Made by a program: the position numbers and the translations under genes. Shown here in pieces: positions 1-7,543 of a stretch of 12,470 nt of DNA. Where the stretch lies: NCBI GenBank assembly GCA_017882945.1, contig JADGON010000190.1, forward strand, positions 1-12,470. Direction: 5' to 3'. Each line of letters starts with the position of its first letter. Positions within the stretch are counted from its first letter, which is position 1. This DNA comes from Acidimicrobiia bacterium. GTDB lineage: Bacteria; Actinomycetota; Acidimicrobiia; IMCC26256; JAENVU01. Under the pieces are notes generated by a model that was not told where the DNA came from, did no database searches, and saw nothing but the letters and a program-made list of their open reading frames with translations.

Positions 1-110
1 CCGTGACCTCTCGCCTCGGTAACCGTGATGCCGGGGACGTCCAGGGCGTGCAGCGCCGAAGTCACGCCCTCCACCATGTGCGGTTTGATGACCGCGACCA
101 CGAGTTTCAT
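1..110 (-). CDS. P-II family nitrogen regulatory protein, N-terminal part only
   Basis: Only the first 36 codons lie in the window; the gene runs off the left edge. They read MKLVVAVIKPHMVEGV..AL, then a VPGITVTE stretch and a G-H, which is the N-terminal beta-alpha-beta signature of GlnB/GlnK-type P-II proteins. These small cytoplasmic trimers sense 2-oxoglutarate and ATP/ADP and control nitrogen-assimilation partners such as AmtB or glutamine synthetase adenylyltransferase. The T-loop and the uridylylation or adenylylation tyrosine are outside the window, so GlnB and GlnK cannot be told apart. ATG is at 110-108, with a clear Shine-Dalgarno GAGGAG about 4 nt upstream on the minus strand. No amtB is visible, but the sequence upstream of this gene is the mannosidase gene, so any partner would have to be downstream, off the window. 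Family assignment is confident despite the short length. Confidence 0.85.
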   Translation of the reverse strand, partial: MKLVVAVIKPHMVEGVTSALHALDVPGITVTEARGH

Positions 111-252
111 TGAGCTCCTCTCGGGCCGCGCGCTGCCGTGACCACGACGGCAGTACCCACGCGACAGGGCGGAACGTATTGGCGCTACGTACCGGGGGGA
201 TCTCAGAAGTGTGACGGGCGTGTGAACGTCGGCGGCTCGTAATGTTCTCGCC
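111..252. promoter_or_regulatory. Divergent intergenic region between P-II gene and mannosidase gene
   Basis: These 142 bases must carry the promoters of both divergent genes. A 7-bp inverted repeat, CTGCCGT (133-139) and ACGGCAG (147-153) with a 7-nt loop, lies about 25 bp upstream of the P-II start. It could be an operator half-site pair or a leader hairpin. I see no convincing -35/-10 pair on either strand, and the mannosidase start has no strong Shine-Dalgarno. Confidence 0.35.
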
Positions 253-3030
253 ATGCCGGAACCCACCCGTCGACCGACGGCGTCCCGCACCACCGTCGCC
301 ATCGTTCCCCATACCCACTGGGACCGAGAGTGGTACTCGCCGTTCCAGGCCTTCCGGCTGCGCCTCGTCGCACTGCTCGACGACTTGCTCCCACTCCTCG
401 AACGGGACCTCTCGTACGCCCGGTTCCTGCTCGACGGGCAGACCGCGGTGCTCGACGACTACCTCGAGGTCCGACCCGAGGCCGCGAGCGCGCTGCGCCG
501 GCTCGCGACCAGCGGCCGGCTCGCGGTCGGTCCGTGGATGATCCTCATGGATGAGTTCATGGTCTCGGGCGAGACGATCGTGCGCGACTTGCAGCTCGGG
601 ATGGCCCGTGCCACCGAGCTCGGCGGCGCGATGCCGGTCGGCTACCTACCCGACATGTTCGGACACGTCGCCCAGATGCCCCAGCTGCTGCGCCAGGCCG
701 GTCTCGAGCACGCGGTCGTGTGGCGGGGCGTCCCCGCGGCAGTGACGCAGACCGCGTTCTGGTGGGAGGCTCCCGACGGGTCACGGGTGCGCGCGGAGTA
801 CCTCTACGGCTCGTACTCGAACGGCCGCGACCTCCCCGATGACGCGAAGCAGCTCGTCGCCCGCGCCCACGGCTACGAGCTCGAGCTCGGTGACGTCCGC
901 CTCCCCGGCGGCGGGCTCCTGCTCATGAACGGCACGGACCACCAGGCACCCCAGCCGTGGCTCGGTCGGGTGGTCGCCGAGGCGAACGCGGTGCAGGACG
1001 ACTACCGCTTCGTCGTGACGTCGCTGCCCGAGTACCTCGAGGACCAGCCGACCGCAGGGCTCAGCACGATCTCCGGCGAGCTGCGGTCCGGCGCGCGCGC
1101 CAACGTGCTGATGGGTGTGGCATCGAACCGGGTGGACGTGCACCAGGTGTGCGCTGCGGCGGAGCGTGCGCTGGAACGCCGGGCCGAGCCGATGAGCGCG
1201 TTGCTGCTCACTCCGGACCGCTACCCGCACGTGCTGCTCGGTCTCGCGTGGCGCCAGCTCGTGCTCAACTCCGCGCACGACTCGTCGTGCGCGTGCAGCG
1301 CGGACGAGGTGGTCGACGCGGTGGTCGTCCGCTACCAGGAAGCACGCCAGATCGGCGACGGACTCGTCCGCCAGGCGCTGCACGCGCTCGCGGCCGACGT
1401 GGACGCACCGGCCGGCTCGACCGTCGTCGTCAATCCCACCGCAACCGACCGCGGCGGGGTCATCACGATCACGGTGCCCGGCGACGGTCCGGTGCAGCTC
1501 GGCGCGCTCGAAGACGGCACGCCGTGCCCGAGCCAGGTGCTGCGCACGATCGGCGGCGACGGCTTCGCTCGCAGCGTCGTGGGCCAGAAGGTCCGCTGGG
1601 TGTTGGAAGGCATGCGGGGCCCGGAGTTCGCGGGCACACGCGTGGGCCGCTACGAGCTCGAGCGCACCGGCGACGTGGTCGACGTGGTCTGCTTCGGTGT
1701 CGGCCCGGGCGAGCCCGCGATCGATCTCGAGGACCTTCGTGACGAGCTGCTCACACTCGCCGAGGAGGACGTCACGTTCAACATCCGGGTGCACAACGCA
1801 CCGGTGCGCGAGGTGATCGTGGCGGTTCCGCCGGCTCCCGGCTTCGGCTGGCGCACGTTCGGCCCGGTGGCCACCGCGAGCCCGGCGACCGGAGTGAGCG
1901 GGGGCCACGATCGGATCGCCAACGAGCTCCTTCGGGTGGAGGTGGATTCGTCGGACGGCACGTGGTCGATCGCCACTGATGACGGCATGCGCGTCGGTGG
2001 GCTCGGTCGGCTGGTCGACGGAGGCGACGGGGGCGACACGTACAACTACTCACCGCCGATCGACGACGTGGTCGTGGACCGGCCGGAGTCGGTGACCGTC
2101 ACTCCGCTCGAGGCGGGACCGGTGCGGGCCCGGGTCCTCGTCGAGTCCACGTACCGGTGGCCGGAGCGCGCGATCGGGAACATGATGTCGTGCAGCCGGC
2201 GCAGCGACGAGACAGTCGCGGTCGTTGTGAGCACCACGCTGGAGGTCCGCACGGGTGAATCGGTTCTCCGGGTGCGCACCGAGCTCGACAACCGCTGTCG
2301 CGATCATCGTCTGCGCGCCCACTTCCCGCTGCCGGCGCCGGTCGATCACTCCGACGCCGAGTGCGCGTTCGCAGTCGTGGCCCGGGGGCTCACCGCCGAG
2401 GGCGGCCCCCACGAGACGCCACTCCCGACGTTCGTCTCGCGCCGGTTCGTCGACGCCTCGAGCGGTGACCTCGACCACGACGGGGTCGGGCTCGCAGTGC
2501 TCCACGACGGCCTGCTCGAGTACGAGCTGGTGAACGACGGCTCCGAGCTGGCACTGACGTTGTTGCGGGCGACGGGCTATCTCTCTCGCGCCGACCTGCT
2601 GCTGCGACCGAATCCGGCCGGACCGCTCGACCCGCTCGAGGGGCCGCAGCTCCAGCGCCGCCTCGCGGTGGAGTACGCGCTCCTGCCGCACCGAGGGACG
2701 TGGTCAGAAGCGGACCTGCACGCGCGAGCGGACCAGGTGCTCGTCCCGCTCGAACGCGTGCGCGGCGGTGGTGTCCGGGGCGCGTCGCGACCGGTGACCG
2801 GTCGTCCGCTCCGGGTCGAGGGCGCGCAGGTCTCGGCCGTGCTGCGCGAACCGGGCGGTCTCGTCGTCCGTGTCTTCAACCCGCTCGCGCACGCGGTGAC
2901 GGCACGGCTCGAGCGTGACGGCGCCCCCGCAACCGGATGGGTCACCGACCTTCTCGGCCGGCCCCAGCAGCAGTTCCAGGGCGAGCTCGCTCTCGCCGCG
3001 CACCGCATCGCGACCTTCCGCCTCGACTGA
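253..3030 (+). CDS. Glycoside hydrolase family 38 alpha-mannosidase
   Basis: The 925-residue product is a full-length GH38 retaining alpha-mannosidase, which cleaves terminal alpha-mannose from glycans using a zinc ion. The N-terminus carries the HTHWDREWY motif. By analogy with family structures the zinc ligands are H22, D24, the catalytic nucleophile D134 (in YLPDMFGH) and H342 (in NSAHDSS). Domain order is a catalytic beta/alpha barrel (about 14-270), a three-helix middle domain (about 275-365), then long beta-sandwich domains to the end. There is no signal peptide, so it is probably cytosolic and acts on imported or internal mannosides. The ATG at 253 is chosen because the conserved motif begins at residue 19; it has only a weak purine-rich stretch upstream and may be leaderless. 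The gene stands alone, with no sugar transporter or regulator of sugar use next to it. The substrate cannot be told from sequence. Confidence 0.93.
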   Translation: MPEPTRRPTASRTTVAIVPHTHWDREWYSPFQAFRLRLVALLDDLLPLLERDLSYARFLLDGQTAVLDDYLEVRPEAASALRRLATSGRLAVGPWMILMDEFMVSGETIVRDLQLGMARATELGGAMPVGYLPDMFGHVAQMPQLLRQAGLEHAVVWRGVPAAVTQTAFWWEAPDGSRVRAEYLYGSYSNGRDLPDDAKQLVARAHGYELELGDVRLPGGGLLLMNGTDHQAPQPWLGRVVAEANAVQDDYRFVVTSLPEYLEDQPTAGLSTISGELRSGARANVLMGVASNRVDVHQVCAAAERALERRAEPMSALLLTPDRYPHVLLGLAWRQLVLNSAHDSSCACSADEVVDAVVVRYQEARQIGDGLVRQALHALAADVDAPAGSTVVVNPTATDRGGVITITVPGDGPVQLGALEDGTPCPSQVLRTIGGDGFARSVVGQKVRWVLEGMRGPEFAGTRVGRYELERTGDVVDVVCFGVGPGEPAIDLEDLRDELLTLAEEDVTFNIRVHNAPVREVIVAVPPAPGFGWRTFGPVATASPATGVSGGHDRIANELLRVEVDSSDGTWSIATDDGMRVGGLGRLVDGGDGGDTYNYSPPIDDVVVDRPESVTVTPLEAGPVRARVLVESTYRWPERAIGNMMSCSRRSDETVAVVVSTTLEVRTGESVLRVRTELDNRCRDHRLRAHFPLPAPVDHSDAECAFAVVARGLTAEGGPHETPLPTFVSRRFVDASSGDLDHDGVGLAVLHDGLLEYELVNDGSELALTLLRATGYLSRADLLLRPNPAGPLDPLEGPQLQRRLAVEYALLPHRGTWSEADLHARADQVLVPLERVRGGGVRGASRPVTGRPLRVEGAQVSAVLREPGGLVVRVFNPLAHAVTARLERDGAPATGWVTDLLGRPQQQFQGELALAAHRIATFRLD

Positions 3031-3060
3031 CACTCCTCACCCCACCCCCTTTCTCGTTGT

Positions 3061-3099
3061 GGCGTCACGTACCCACGAAATAGGTGGGTACGTGACGCC
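3061..3099. terminator. Perfect 16-bp inverted repeat between convergent genes
   Basis: GGCGTCACGTACCCAC (3061-3076) is followed by a 7-nt loop and its exact complement (3084-3099). It lies 30 bp after the mannosidase stop and 9 bp before the stop of the convergent minus-strand gene, where a bidirectional terminator would sit. It lacks a T-run on either side, so intrinsic termination is not certain. The long perfect match may instead mark a dispersed palindromic repeat family. Confidence 0.6.
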
Positions 3100-3108
3100 G
3101 AAATCGGT

Positions 3109-4272
3109 CTAGGGGACCTGAGGGTGGGCGTGGGTCCGGGTGGTGGGGTCGAGAAGGGCGTCGCCGGCGGGTGCGGTGGTGGACCAGGTCGGGTCGAGCG
3201 CGGGCGCGCGGAGCACGAGACCGGGCGCGGGATCCGTGACCTCCCAGAGCAGCGCGGCACGAGCGCCGTGCCAGCGGACCGCGTACGAGAGTCGCCCGGA
3301 GCGGGTCGGCGCGTCATGGACTTCGACGTCCTGGCCCCACCACGTGGCCGGGAGCTTCGGGGCCAGCTCGATGCCCCGATCGTCGCGGACGAGCGCGCGG
3401 CGGGTGGACGCGAGGAGCCCGCTCGGCGTCGTCTCGTCGAGCGGCTGCGTGCGTCGGCGCGCCGCGCGCCGGGCCGAGAGCGACAGCCCGCGCCAGGCCC
3501 AGGCCGCTTCGGTGTCATAGCCCCAGTCCTCGAGCGCGGCCGTCGTCGCGGCGTCGGGGTCCGGATCGAGGAGCAGCTGCGACCGGGCAAGATCGACGGC
3601 CTCCTGCACCTTCGCGTCAGGAACCGCGACCTTCATCCCGTGCTCGAGCAACGCATGCCAGCCGTTGGCCGCGTCCTGCGCGTTCGCGGCACGCGCCAGC
3701 TCCACCGGACCGGGATCCTCATCGCTGGTCGCGAGCGCGATCCGAAGCCGGTTGCGATGGCTCAGTGGGTAGAGGAACGCAGCTTCGAGACGATCGCGCC
3801 GCTCGCGCCGCGACGGAAGCGGCCCGGTCTCGGCGCCGATCGTCTCGATCGTCAAGGGGTCGGTTCCGACGGTCCAGCGGGCCGGTGCGCCCGGAACGAC
3901 GAGGGCGGGACGGCCGTCGACCTCGATCGACGGACCGGCACCCTCGATCGAGCGCGCGCCCGACACCGTGAACGCCACGACGAACGCGGCTGGGGAATCG
4001 TTCTCGACCTCGATGATCACGATCCCGCCCGGGCCCCCGACCCCGTAGACGCGCTGGATCGCGTCGCCACCCGGCACCCGCAACGCCGTCTCGAGCACCG
4101 GCGTTCCATCGAGCGCGCGCTGGCGCACCGCGGGCTCGTGCGCGGCGCGCCGCCACCGGTCGTCCGCGCCGATCCACCAATCGAGGGACCAGCGCTCCCC
4201 GACGACGCGCGTCCCACCGCGCGCGTCGACCCGAGCCCGGCCCCGCCCACCCAGGGCGCCAACCAAGGTCAC
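3109..4272 (-). CDS. Conserved-looking protein of unknown function, coupled to gpsA
   Basis: I do not recognise a named family for this 387-residue protein. The first 170 residues look beta-rich (alternating hydrophobic strands, W-rich, several GG turns). A helical segment follows (about 195-285, containing an ALEDWGYDTEAAWAW stretch). A C-terminal beta region has a WWGQDVEVHDAPTRSGRL stretch, then RWHGARAALLWEV. The beta/helix/beta layout and the tryptophan-rich C-terminus recall glycosidase-type beta-sandwich and alpha-toroid proteins, but no catalytic residues are evident. There is no signal peptide or membrane segment. The GTG at 4272 is only 2 nt after the gpsA stop, so translation is probably coupled and the gene is likely the last of the plsC-gpsA operon. 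In mycobacteria and Streptomyces ddlA follows gpsA; this protein is not a D-Ala-D-Ala ligase. That the ORF is coding is fairly sure; the function is open. Confidence 0.8.
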   Translation of the reverse strand: MTLVGALGGRGRARVDARGGTRVVGERWSLDWWIGADDRWRRAAHEPAVRQRALDGTPVLETALRVPGGDAIQRVYGVGGPGGIVIIEVENDSPAAFVVAFTVSGARSIEGAGPSIEVDGRPALVVPGAPARWTVGTDPLTIETIGAETGPLPSRRERRDRLEAAFLYPLSHRNRLRIALATSDEDPGPVELARAANAQDAANGWHALLEHGMKVAVPDAKVQEAVDLARSQLLLDPDPDAATTAALEDWGYDTEAAWAWRGLSLSARRAARRRTQPLDETTPSGLLASTRRALVRDDRGIELAPKLPATWWGQDVEVHDAPTRSGRLSYAVRWHGARAALLWEVTDPAPGLVLRAPALDPTWSTTAPAGDALLDPTTRTHAHPQVP

Positions 4273-4274
4273 CG

Positions 4275-5282
4275 CTAGCGCATCCCGCGGAGCTCGGGCT
4301 TCGCCTCCCGCAACATGAGGGCGGGCACGATCTCGGCCGGCGTGCGGCCCTCGTAGAGCACCGCGCCCACTTGCTCGGCGATCGGCAGCTCGAGCCCTTC
4401 GCGCCGACCGAGCTCCAACACCGCTTCAGTGCTCTTCACGCCTTCGGCCACCATCTTCATCTCGGCCACGATCTCGTCGAGCGCGCGGCCCTGGCCGAGC
4501 GCCACCCCGACCGTCCGGTTCCGGCTCTTGTCGCTCGTGCACGTCGCCACGAGGTCACCCATGCCGGCAAGGCCGGAGAACGTCAACGGGTCGCCGCCGA
4601 GCGCCACCCCCAACCGGGCCAGCTCGGCCAACCCGCGGGTGATCAATGCGGCCTTGGTGTTGTCGCCGTAGCCCAGGCCGTGCGCGATGCCGGCGGCGAT
4701 CGCGATCACGTTCTTCAGCGCGCCCGCGATCTCGCAGCCTACGACATCCGGGTTCGTGTACACGCGGAACGTCCGGGTCATGAACAGGCGCTGGAGCACG
4801 TCGGCGAGCTCGGCATCCCCAAGCGCGATGACCGTCGCGGTCGGCTGCCCCAGCGCGACCTCACTCGCGAGGTTGGGTCCGCTGAGCACCCCGATCCGGT
4901 CCGCCTGATGATCCGGGAGCACCTCCGCGATGACCTGGGTCATGCGCAGCACCGTGCCCTGCTCGAGACCCTTCGAGAGACTGATGATGGCCGCGTCCGG
5001 GGCGATCGACGGGCGCGCCTCGGTCAACACGGCCCGGAATCCGTGCGATGGCACACCCATGACCACCACGTCGGCCCCGGTGCAGGCCTCCGCGAGTGAC
5101 CCCGTCGCCTGGAGCGTCTCGGGAAGCTCGATCTCCGTGAGGTAGTCGGTGTTGCGGTGCGTGGCGTTCACGCCATCGACCACCCGCGCCTCGCGGGCCC
5201 ACAGCACCGTGGGTGCGTTCGCAGACGTGAGTGCCGCCACGGTGGTCCCCCACGAACCGGCGCCGATCACCGCGACCTTCAT
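4275..5282 (-). CDS. gpsA: NAD(P)-dependent glycerol-3-phosphate dehydrogenase
   Basis: The 335-residue product reduces dihydroxyacetone phosphate to sn-glycerol-3-phosphate, the backbone for phospholipids, in the cytosol. It opens with the Rossmann nucleotide motif GAGSWGT (residues 7-13). A SGPN-LASEVA block, the catalytic lysine K190 within EIAGALKNV, the GDNTKAALITRG block and the substrate-binding RNRTVG follow in family order. Length is normal for GpsA. The ORF is open 129 codons further upstream, but that extension overlaps plsC in another frame. MKVAVIGAG at 5282 is the natural N-terminus, and it overlaps the plsC stop by 4 nt (ATGA), which indicates translational coupling. The neighbour plsC encodes an acyltransferase that would act on GpsA-derived lipid precursors, so the pair forms a phospholipid synthesis operon. 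Confidence 0.96.
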   Translation of the reverse strand: MKVAVIGAGSWGTTVAALTSANAPTVLWAREARVVDGVNATHRNTDYLTEIELPETLQATGSLAEACTGADVVVMGVPSHGFRAVLTEARPSIAPDAAIISLSKGLEQGTVLRMTQVIAEVLPDHQADRIGVLSGPNLASEVALGQPTATVIALGDAELADVLQRLFMTRTFRVYTNPDVVGCEIAGALKNVIAIAAGIAHGLGYGDNTKAALITRGLAELARLGVALGGDPLTFSGLAGMGDLVATCTSDKSRNRTVGVALGQGRALDEIVAEMKMVAEGVKSTEAVLELGRREGLELPIAEQVGAVLYEGRTPAEIVPALMLREAKPELRGMR

Positions 5283-5989
5283 GGTGTGTCGCCGGCAACG
5301 CCGCAGCTCCGCAGCAGCGCGGTCTCGGAGGGGCGCACCCACCAGCCGTCGTCGCCCGGCTCCGGCGCTTGTGGGTAGATCTCGCGCGCCCGGGCGACCT
5401 GCGTGCAGATGGCCGCCATGATCCGATCGGTCGCCGCGCGGACGTCTTCGCCGGGGGCGATGGCCACCGGCGGGCCGACGACGACCGTCTCGGCCACGCC
5501 GGTCCGCCACACGGGCTTGCGGCCCTTGAACAGGATGCGTTGCGCACCCCAGAGACCGACCGGAGTCACGGGGATACCACTCTCCTGGGCCAATCGCGCG
5601 GTGCCGGACTTCCCGGCCATCGGGTCGAGATCCATCGAGATGGTGCCTTCGGGGAACACGGTCACGCACTCGCCGCGGCGAAGCGCGTCAACCGCCGCGT
5701 CGAGCGACGAAGCCGCTTCCGAGGTTCCCCGCTTGACCGGGATCTGATGGGCGCCGCGCAACATCGGCCCGAGCACGCCCTTGTCGAACAGCTCGGCCTT
5801 CGCGAGGAACCGCACCCTCCGCTTGCGGCGGTCGGCCAGGTACGCGAGCACCAGCGGGTCGAGATACGAGACGTGATTGCTCGCGAGGATCACCGGACCC
5901 CGCACCGGGATCAGCTGGGCTCCCTCGATCGTCCACTGCATGCCCCAACGCAGCGGCGGATACAGCGCGGAGCGAGCGAAGACGTACAT
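5279..5989 (-). CDS. plsC: 1-acyl-sn-glycerol-3-phosphate acyltransferase (PlsC/LPLAT family)
   Basis: The product (236 residues from the chosen start) belongs to the lysophospholipid acyltransferase family. It transfers an acyl chain to lysophosphatidic acid, giving phosphatidic acid at the membrane. The catalytic HX4D motif is NHVSYLDP (H39, D44). Motif II is PVKRG (84-88) and motif III is FPEGT (112-116), followed by the PVTPVGLWG block. Candidate starts are 6022, 6010 and 5989. I favour 5989 because MYVFARS-LYPP is the usual family N-terminus and a possible -10 (TATGCT, minus strand, 6011-6006) would lie upstream of it. The C-terminal 45 residues are less conserved and contain a short WW stretch. 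The stop overlaps the gpsA start by 4 nt. The exact acyl acceptor is inferred from family and from the gpsA partner. Confidence 0.9.
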   Translation of the reverse strand: MYVFARSALYPPLRWGMQWTIEGAQLIPVRGPVILASNHVSYLDPLVLAYLADRRKRRVRFLAKAELFDKGVLGPMLRGAHQIPVKRGTSEAASSLDAAVDALRRGECVTVFPEGTISMDLDPMAGKSGTARLAQESGIPVTPVGLWGAQRILFKGRKPVWRTGVAETVVVGPPVAIAPGEDVRAATDRIMAAICTQVARAREIYPQAPEPGDDGWWVRPSETALLRSCGVAGDTP

Positions 5990-6020
5990 CGCATCCACGC
6001 TCGGTAGCATACGCAGACCC
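5990..6020. promoter_or_regulatory. Compact divergent promoter region plsC / fbiD
   Basis: The plsC and fbiD starts are only about 31 bp apart. In the middle, TAGCAT (plus, 6005-6010) and TATGCT (minus, 6011-6006) overlap, each fitting the TAnnnT form of an actinobacterial -10 box. They would give very short leaders for both genes. No good -35 is visible on either side, so this is a weak prediction. Confidence 0.3.
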
Positions 6021-6641
6021 ATGGTTCCCGACCCGTCCCGACTCGCGCGCGCGGGTGTCGTGATCCCGATCCGGGCGTTCGCGGTCGGCAAGGCCCGCCT
6101 CTCCGGGACGCTCGAAGCCGCGCCCCGGGCGGAGCTCGCGGAATGGATGGCCGATCAGGTGCTGGCCGCCGCCGATCTTCTTCCCGTGGTCGTGGTGTCT
6201 TCGGCGCAGGATGTTCGGGCGTGGGCCGCGCGCCATGACGTCACGGTGCTCGAGGATCCGGGCGACCTCGACCGCGCGGCCGCCTCCGGGGTCGCCTGGT
6301 GCGCCGGCCAGGGCCTGGCCCGGGCGATCGTGGCGCACGCGGACCTGCCGCGCGCACCCGTCGGGGGGCTTCTTCGATTCGCCGCGGACGGCGCGCAGCC
6401 GATCATGACCCTCGTGCCTTGCCATCGCGACGACGGGACTCCGGTGATCGCGCTCCCGGTCGCGGCACGGTTCGGGTTCGCGTACGGGCCCGGGTCATTC
6501 CGTCGGCATCTCGCCGCCGCCCGTGCGGCCGGACTCGCGGTGCGCGTCGTGCGCGACCCCGACCTCGGCTTCGACGTCGACGTCCCCGCGGACCTCGCTG
6601 CACTTGCCGCATCTGCGGTGTCCACGGCCACCGCGCCGTGA
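6021..6641 (+). CDS. fbiD: Phosphoenolpyruvate / 2-phospho-L-lactate guanylyltransferase (F420 biosynthesis)
   Basis: The 206-residue product is the CofC/FbiD nucleotidyltransferase. In actinobacteria it joins GTP to phosphoenolpyruvate, the activated side-chain precursor of coenzyme F420; in archaea the substrate is 2-phospho-L-lactate. The N-terminal nucleotide-binding signature is VIPIRAFAVGKARLSG. HADLP (the metal-binding aspartate region, near residue 111) and the family-typical YGPGSFRRH block follow, and the C-terminus has DLGFDVDVPADL. Length fits the family. ATG 6021 is chosen over upstream in-frame starts because those run antisense into plsC and add no conserved sequence. In Mycobacterium tuberculosis the orthologue (Rv2983) also sits near gpsA and hupB, as I recall it. 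F420 production also needs fbiA, fbiB and fbiC, which are not in the window. Confidence 0.9.
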   Translation: MVPDPSRLARAGVVIPIRAFAVGKARLSGTLEAAPRAELAEWMADQVLAAADLLPVVVVSSAQDVRAWAARHDVTVLEDPGDLDRAAASGVAWCAGQGLARAIVAHADLPRAPVGGLLRFAADGAQPIMTLVPCHRDDGTPVIALPVAARFGFAYGPGSFRRHLAAARAAGLAVRVVRDPDLGFDVDVPADLAALAASAVSTATAP

Positions 6642-6729
6642 GCCACGCGGAGCGGGTGCGCCGGCCCAGCCGTTGGACGGCCGAAGCGGGGCCCGAGCGG
6701 GCCGACCGGAAGGATCAGGAGCGGACGAG

Positions 6730-7473
6730 TTGAGCACAGCGGGCATGACGAGCGAGCTGGGCCGGCCGCGCGTGGCGCTGGCCATCGGCGCCCACCCTGA
6801 CGACATCGAGTTCGGATGTGGCGGGACGCTCGCGAAGTGGGCCGAGCTCGGCGCGACGACCCACCTGCTCATCCTCACGGACGGCTCGAAGGGCAGCTGG
6901 GACGAGGCCGACGATCTCTCCGCGCTGATCACACGGCGCCAACACGAAGCGCGCGAGGCTGCACATCGATTGGGCGCGGCGTCGGTCACGTTCCTCGGGT
7001 TCGTCGACGGCGAGCTCGGCAGTGGCGCCGATGAGCGCGCACTCGTCTGCGAGGTCATCCGAAAGATCAAGCCGTCGATCGTGCTCGGCCACGACCCCTG
7101 GAAGCGGTATCGCCTCCACCCGGACCACCGTCATGCCGGCTGGGTGACCGTCGACGGCATCGTCGCCGCCCGCGATCCGCACTTCTTCCCCGGTCTCGGT
7201 GTACCGCACCATCGTCCCGACGCGCTCCTGCTCTTCGAGGCGGACGAGCCGAATCACGTCGAAGCGATCGACCCGTACGTCTCGACCAAGGTCGACGCGT
7301 TGATGGCCCACGAGAGTCAATGGCGCTCGACCATGAACATCGAAGTCGGCACGCCGGCAGAGGCCGATGGACGGGCCGCGTTCGCGGATCGGATCGCGGC
7401 CCAGGCGCGGGCGGACGGGGATCTCGGCTCCGGCGGGTACGCCGAGGCGTTCCGGCTGCTCACCGATCTGTAG
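6730..7473 (+). CDS. PIG-L/LmbE family zinc-dependent deacetylase
   Basis: The 247-residue protein is a LmbE-like N-acetylglucosaminyl deacetylase. Family members include MshB and Mca (mycothiol metabolism), BshB (bacillithiol) and PIG-L. The zinc and catalytic motif AHPDD is at residues 21-25 (H22, D24 catalytic base, D25), and the third zinc ligand lies in the HPDHRHAG block (H130 or H133). I choose the TTG at 6730 because AGGAG (6717-6721) lies 8 nt upstream; the in-frame ATG at 6745 has no such site and would drop only five residues. The gene follows fbiD by 88 bp on the same strand and may be cotranscribed, or may have its own promoter in that gap. The sequence does not tell whether it is MshB, Mca or another acyl-amide deacetylase. 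The length is shorter than typical MshB/Mca (about 290), which favours a different substrate. Confidence 0.88.
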   Translation: MSTAGMTSELGRPRVALAIGAHPDDIEFGCGGTLAKWAELGATTHLLILTDGSKGSWDEADDLSALITRRQHEAREAAHRLGAASVTFLGFVDGELGSGADERALVCEVIRKIKPSIVLGHDPWKRYRLHPDHRHAGWVTVDGIVAARDPHFFPGLGVPHHRPDALLLFEADEPNHVEAIDPYVSTKVDALMAHESQWRSTMNIEVGTPAEADGRAAFADRIAAQARADGDLGSGGYAEAFRLLTDL

Positions 7474-7485
7474 CTGCCCGGACGC

Positions 7486-7517
7486 GATTCGGGGAGGCCC
7501 GCAGGCCTCCCCGAATC
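7486..7517. terminator. Strong bidirectional hairpin between convergent genes
   Basis: A perfect 14-bp stem (7486-7499 with 7504-7517) has a 4-nt loop CGCA. It lies 13 bp after the deacetylase stop. On the plus strand it is followed by a weak T-containing stretch. It is positioned to stop both the deacetylase transcript and the oncoming histone-tail transcript. Confidence 0.75.
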
Positions 7518-7526
7518 CAGTTGTTG

Positions 7527-7543
7527 CGAGCCGCAAAGGCTCG
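7527..7543 (-). terminator. Second small hairpin abutting the stop codon of the histone-tail gene
   Basis: CGAGCC (7527-7532) and GGCTCG (7538-7543) pair across a 5-nt loop. The stem starts directly at the base after the TAA of the minus-strand gene. With the larger hairpin just beyond, it forms a tandem terminator for that gene. Confidence 0.5.

Noticed and set aside
781..1908. 375-codon minus-strand ORF inside the mannosidase gene
   Set aside because: His/Arg/Ala-rich shadow of the GH38 frame, without recognisable motifs.
3124..4278. 384-codon plus-strand ORF opposite the gpsA-linked unknown gene
   Set aside because: It is a GC-rich shadow with Arg/Gly/Pro-biased composition. The minus frame shows protein-like composition and sits 2 nt from gpsA.
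5283..5669. N-terminal extension of gpsA by 129 codons
   Set aside because: The extension is Arg-rich, overlaps plsC in another frame and precedes the natural Rossmann N-terminus; the ATGA overlap supports 5282.
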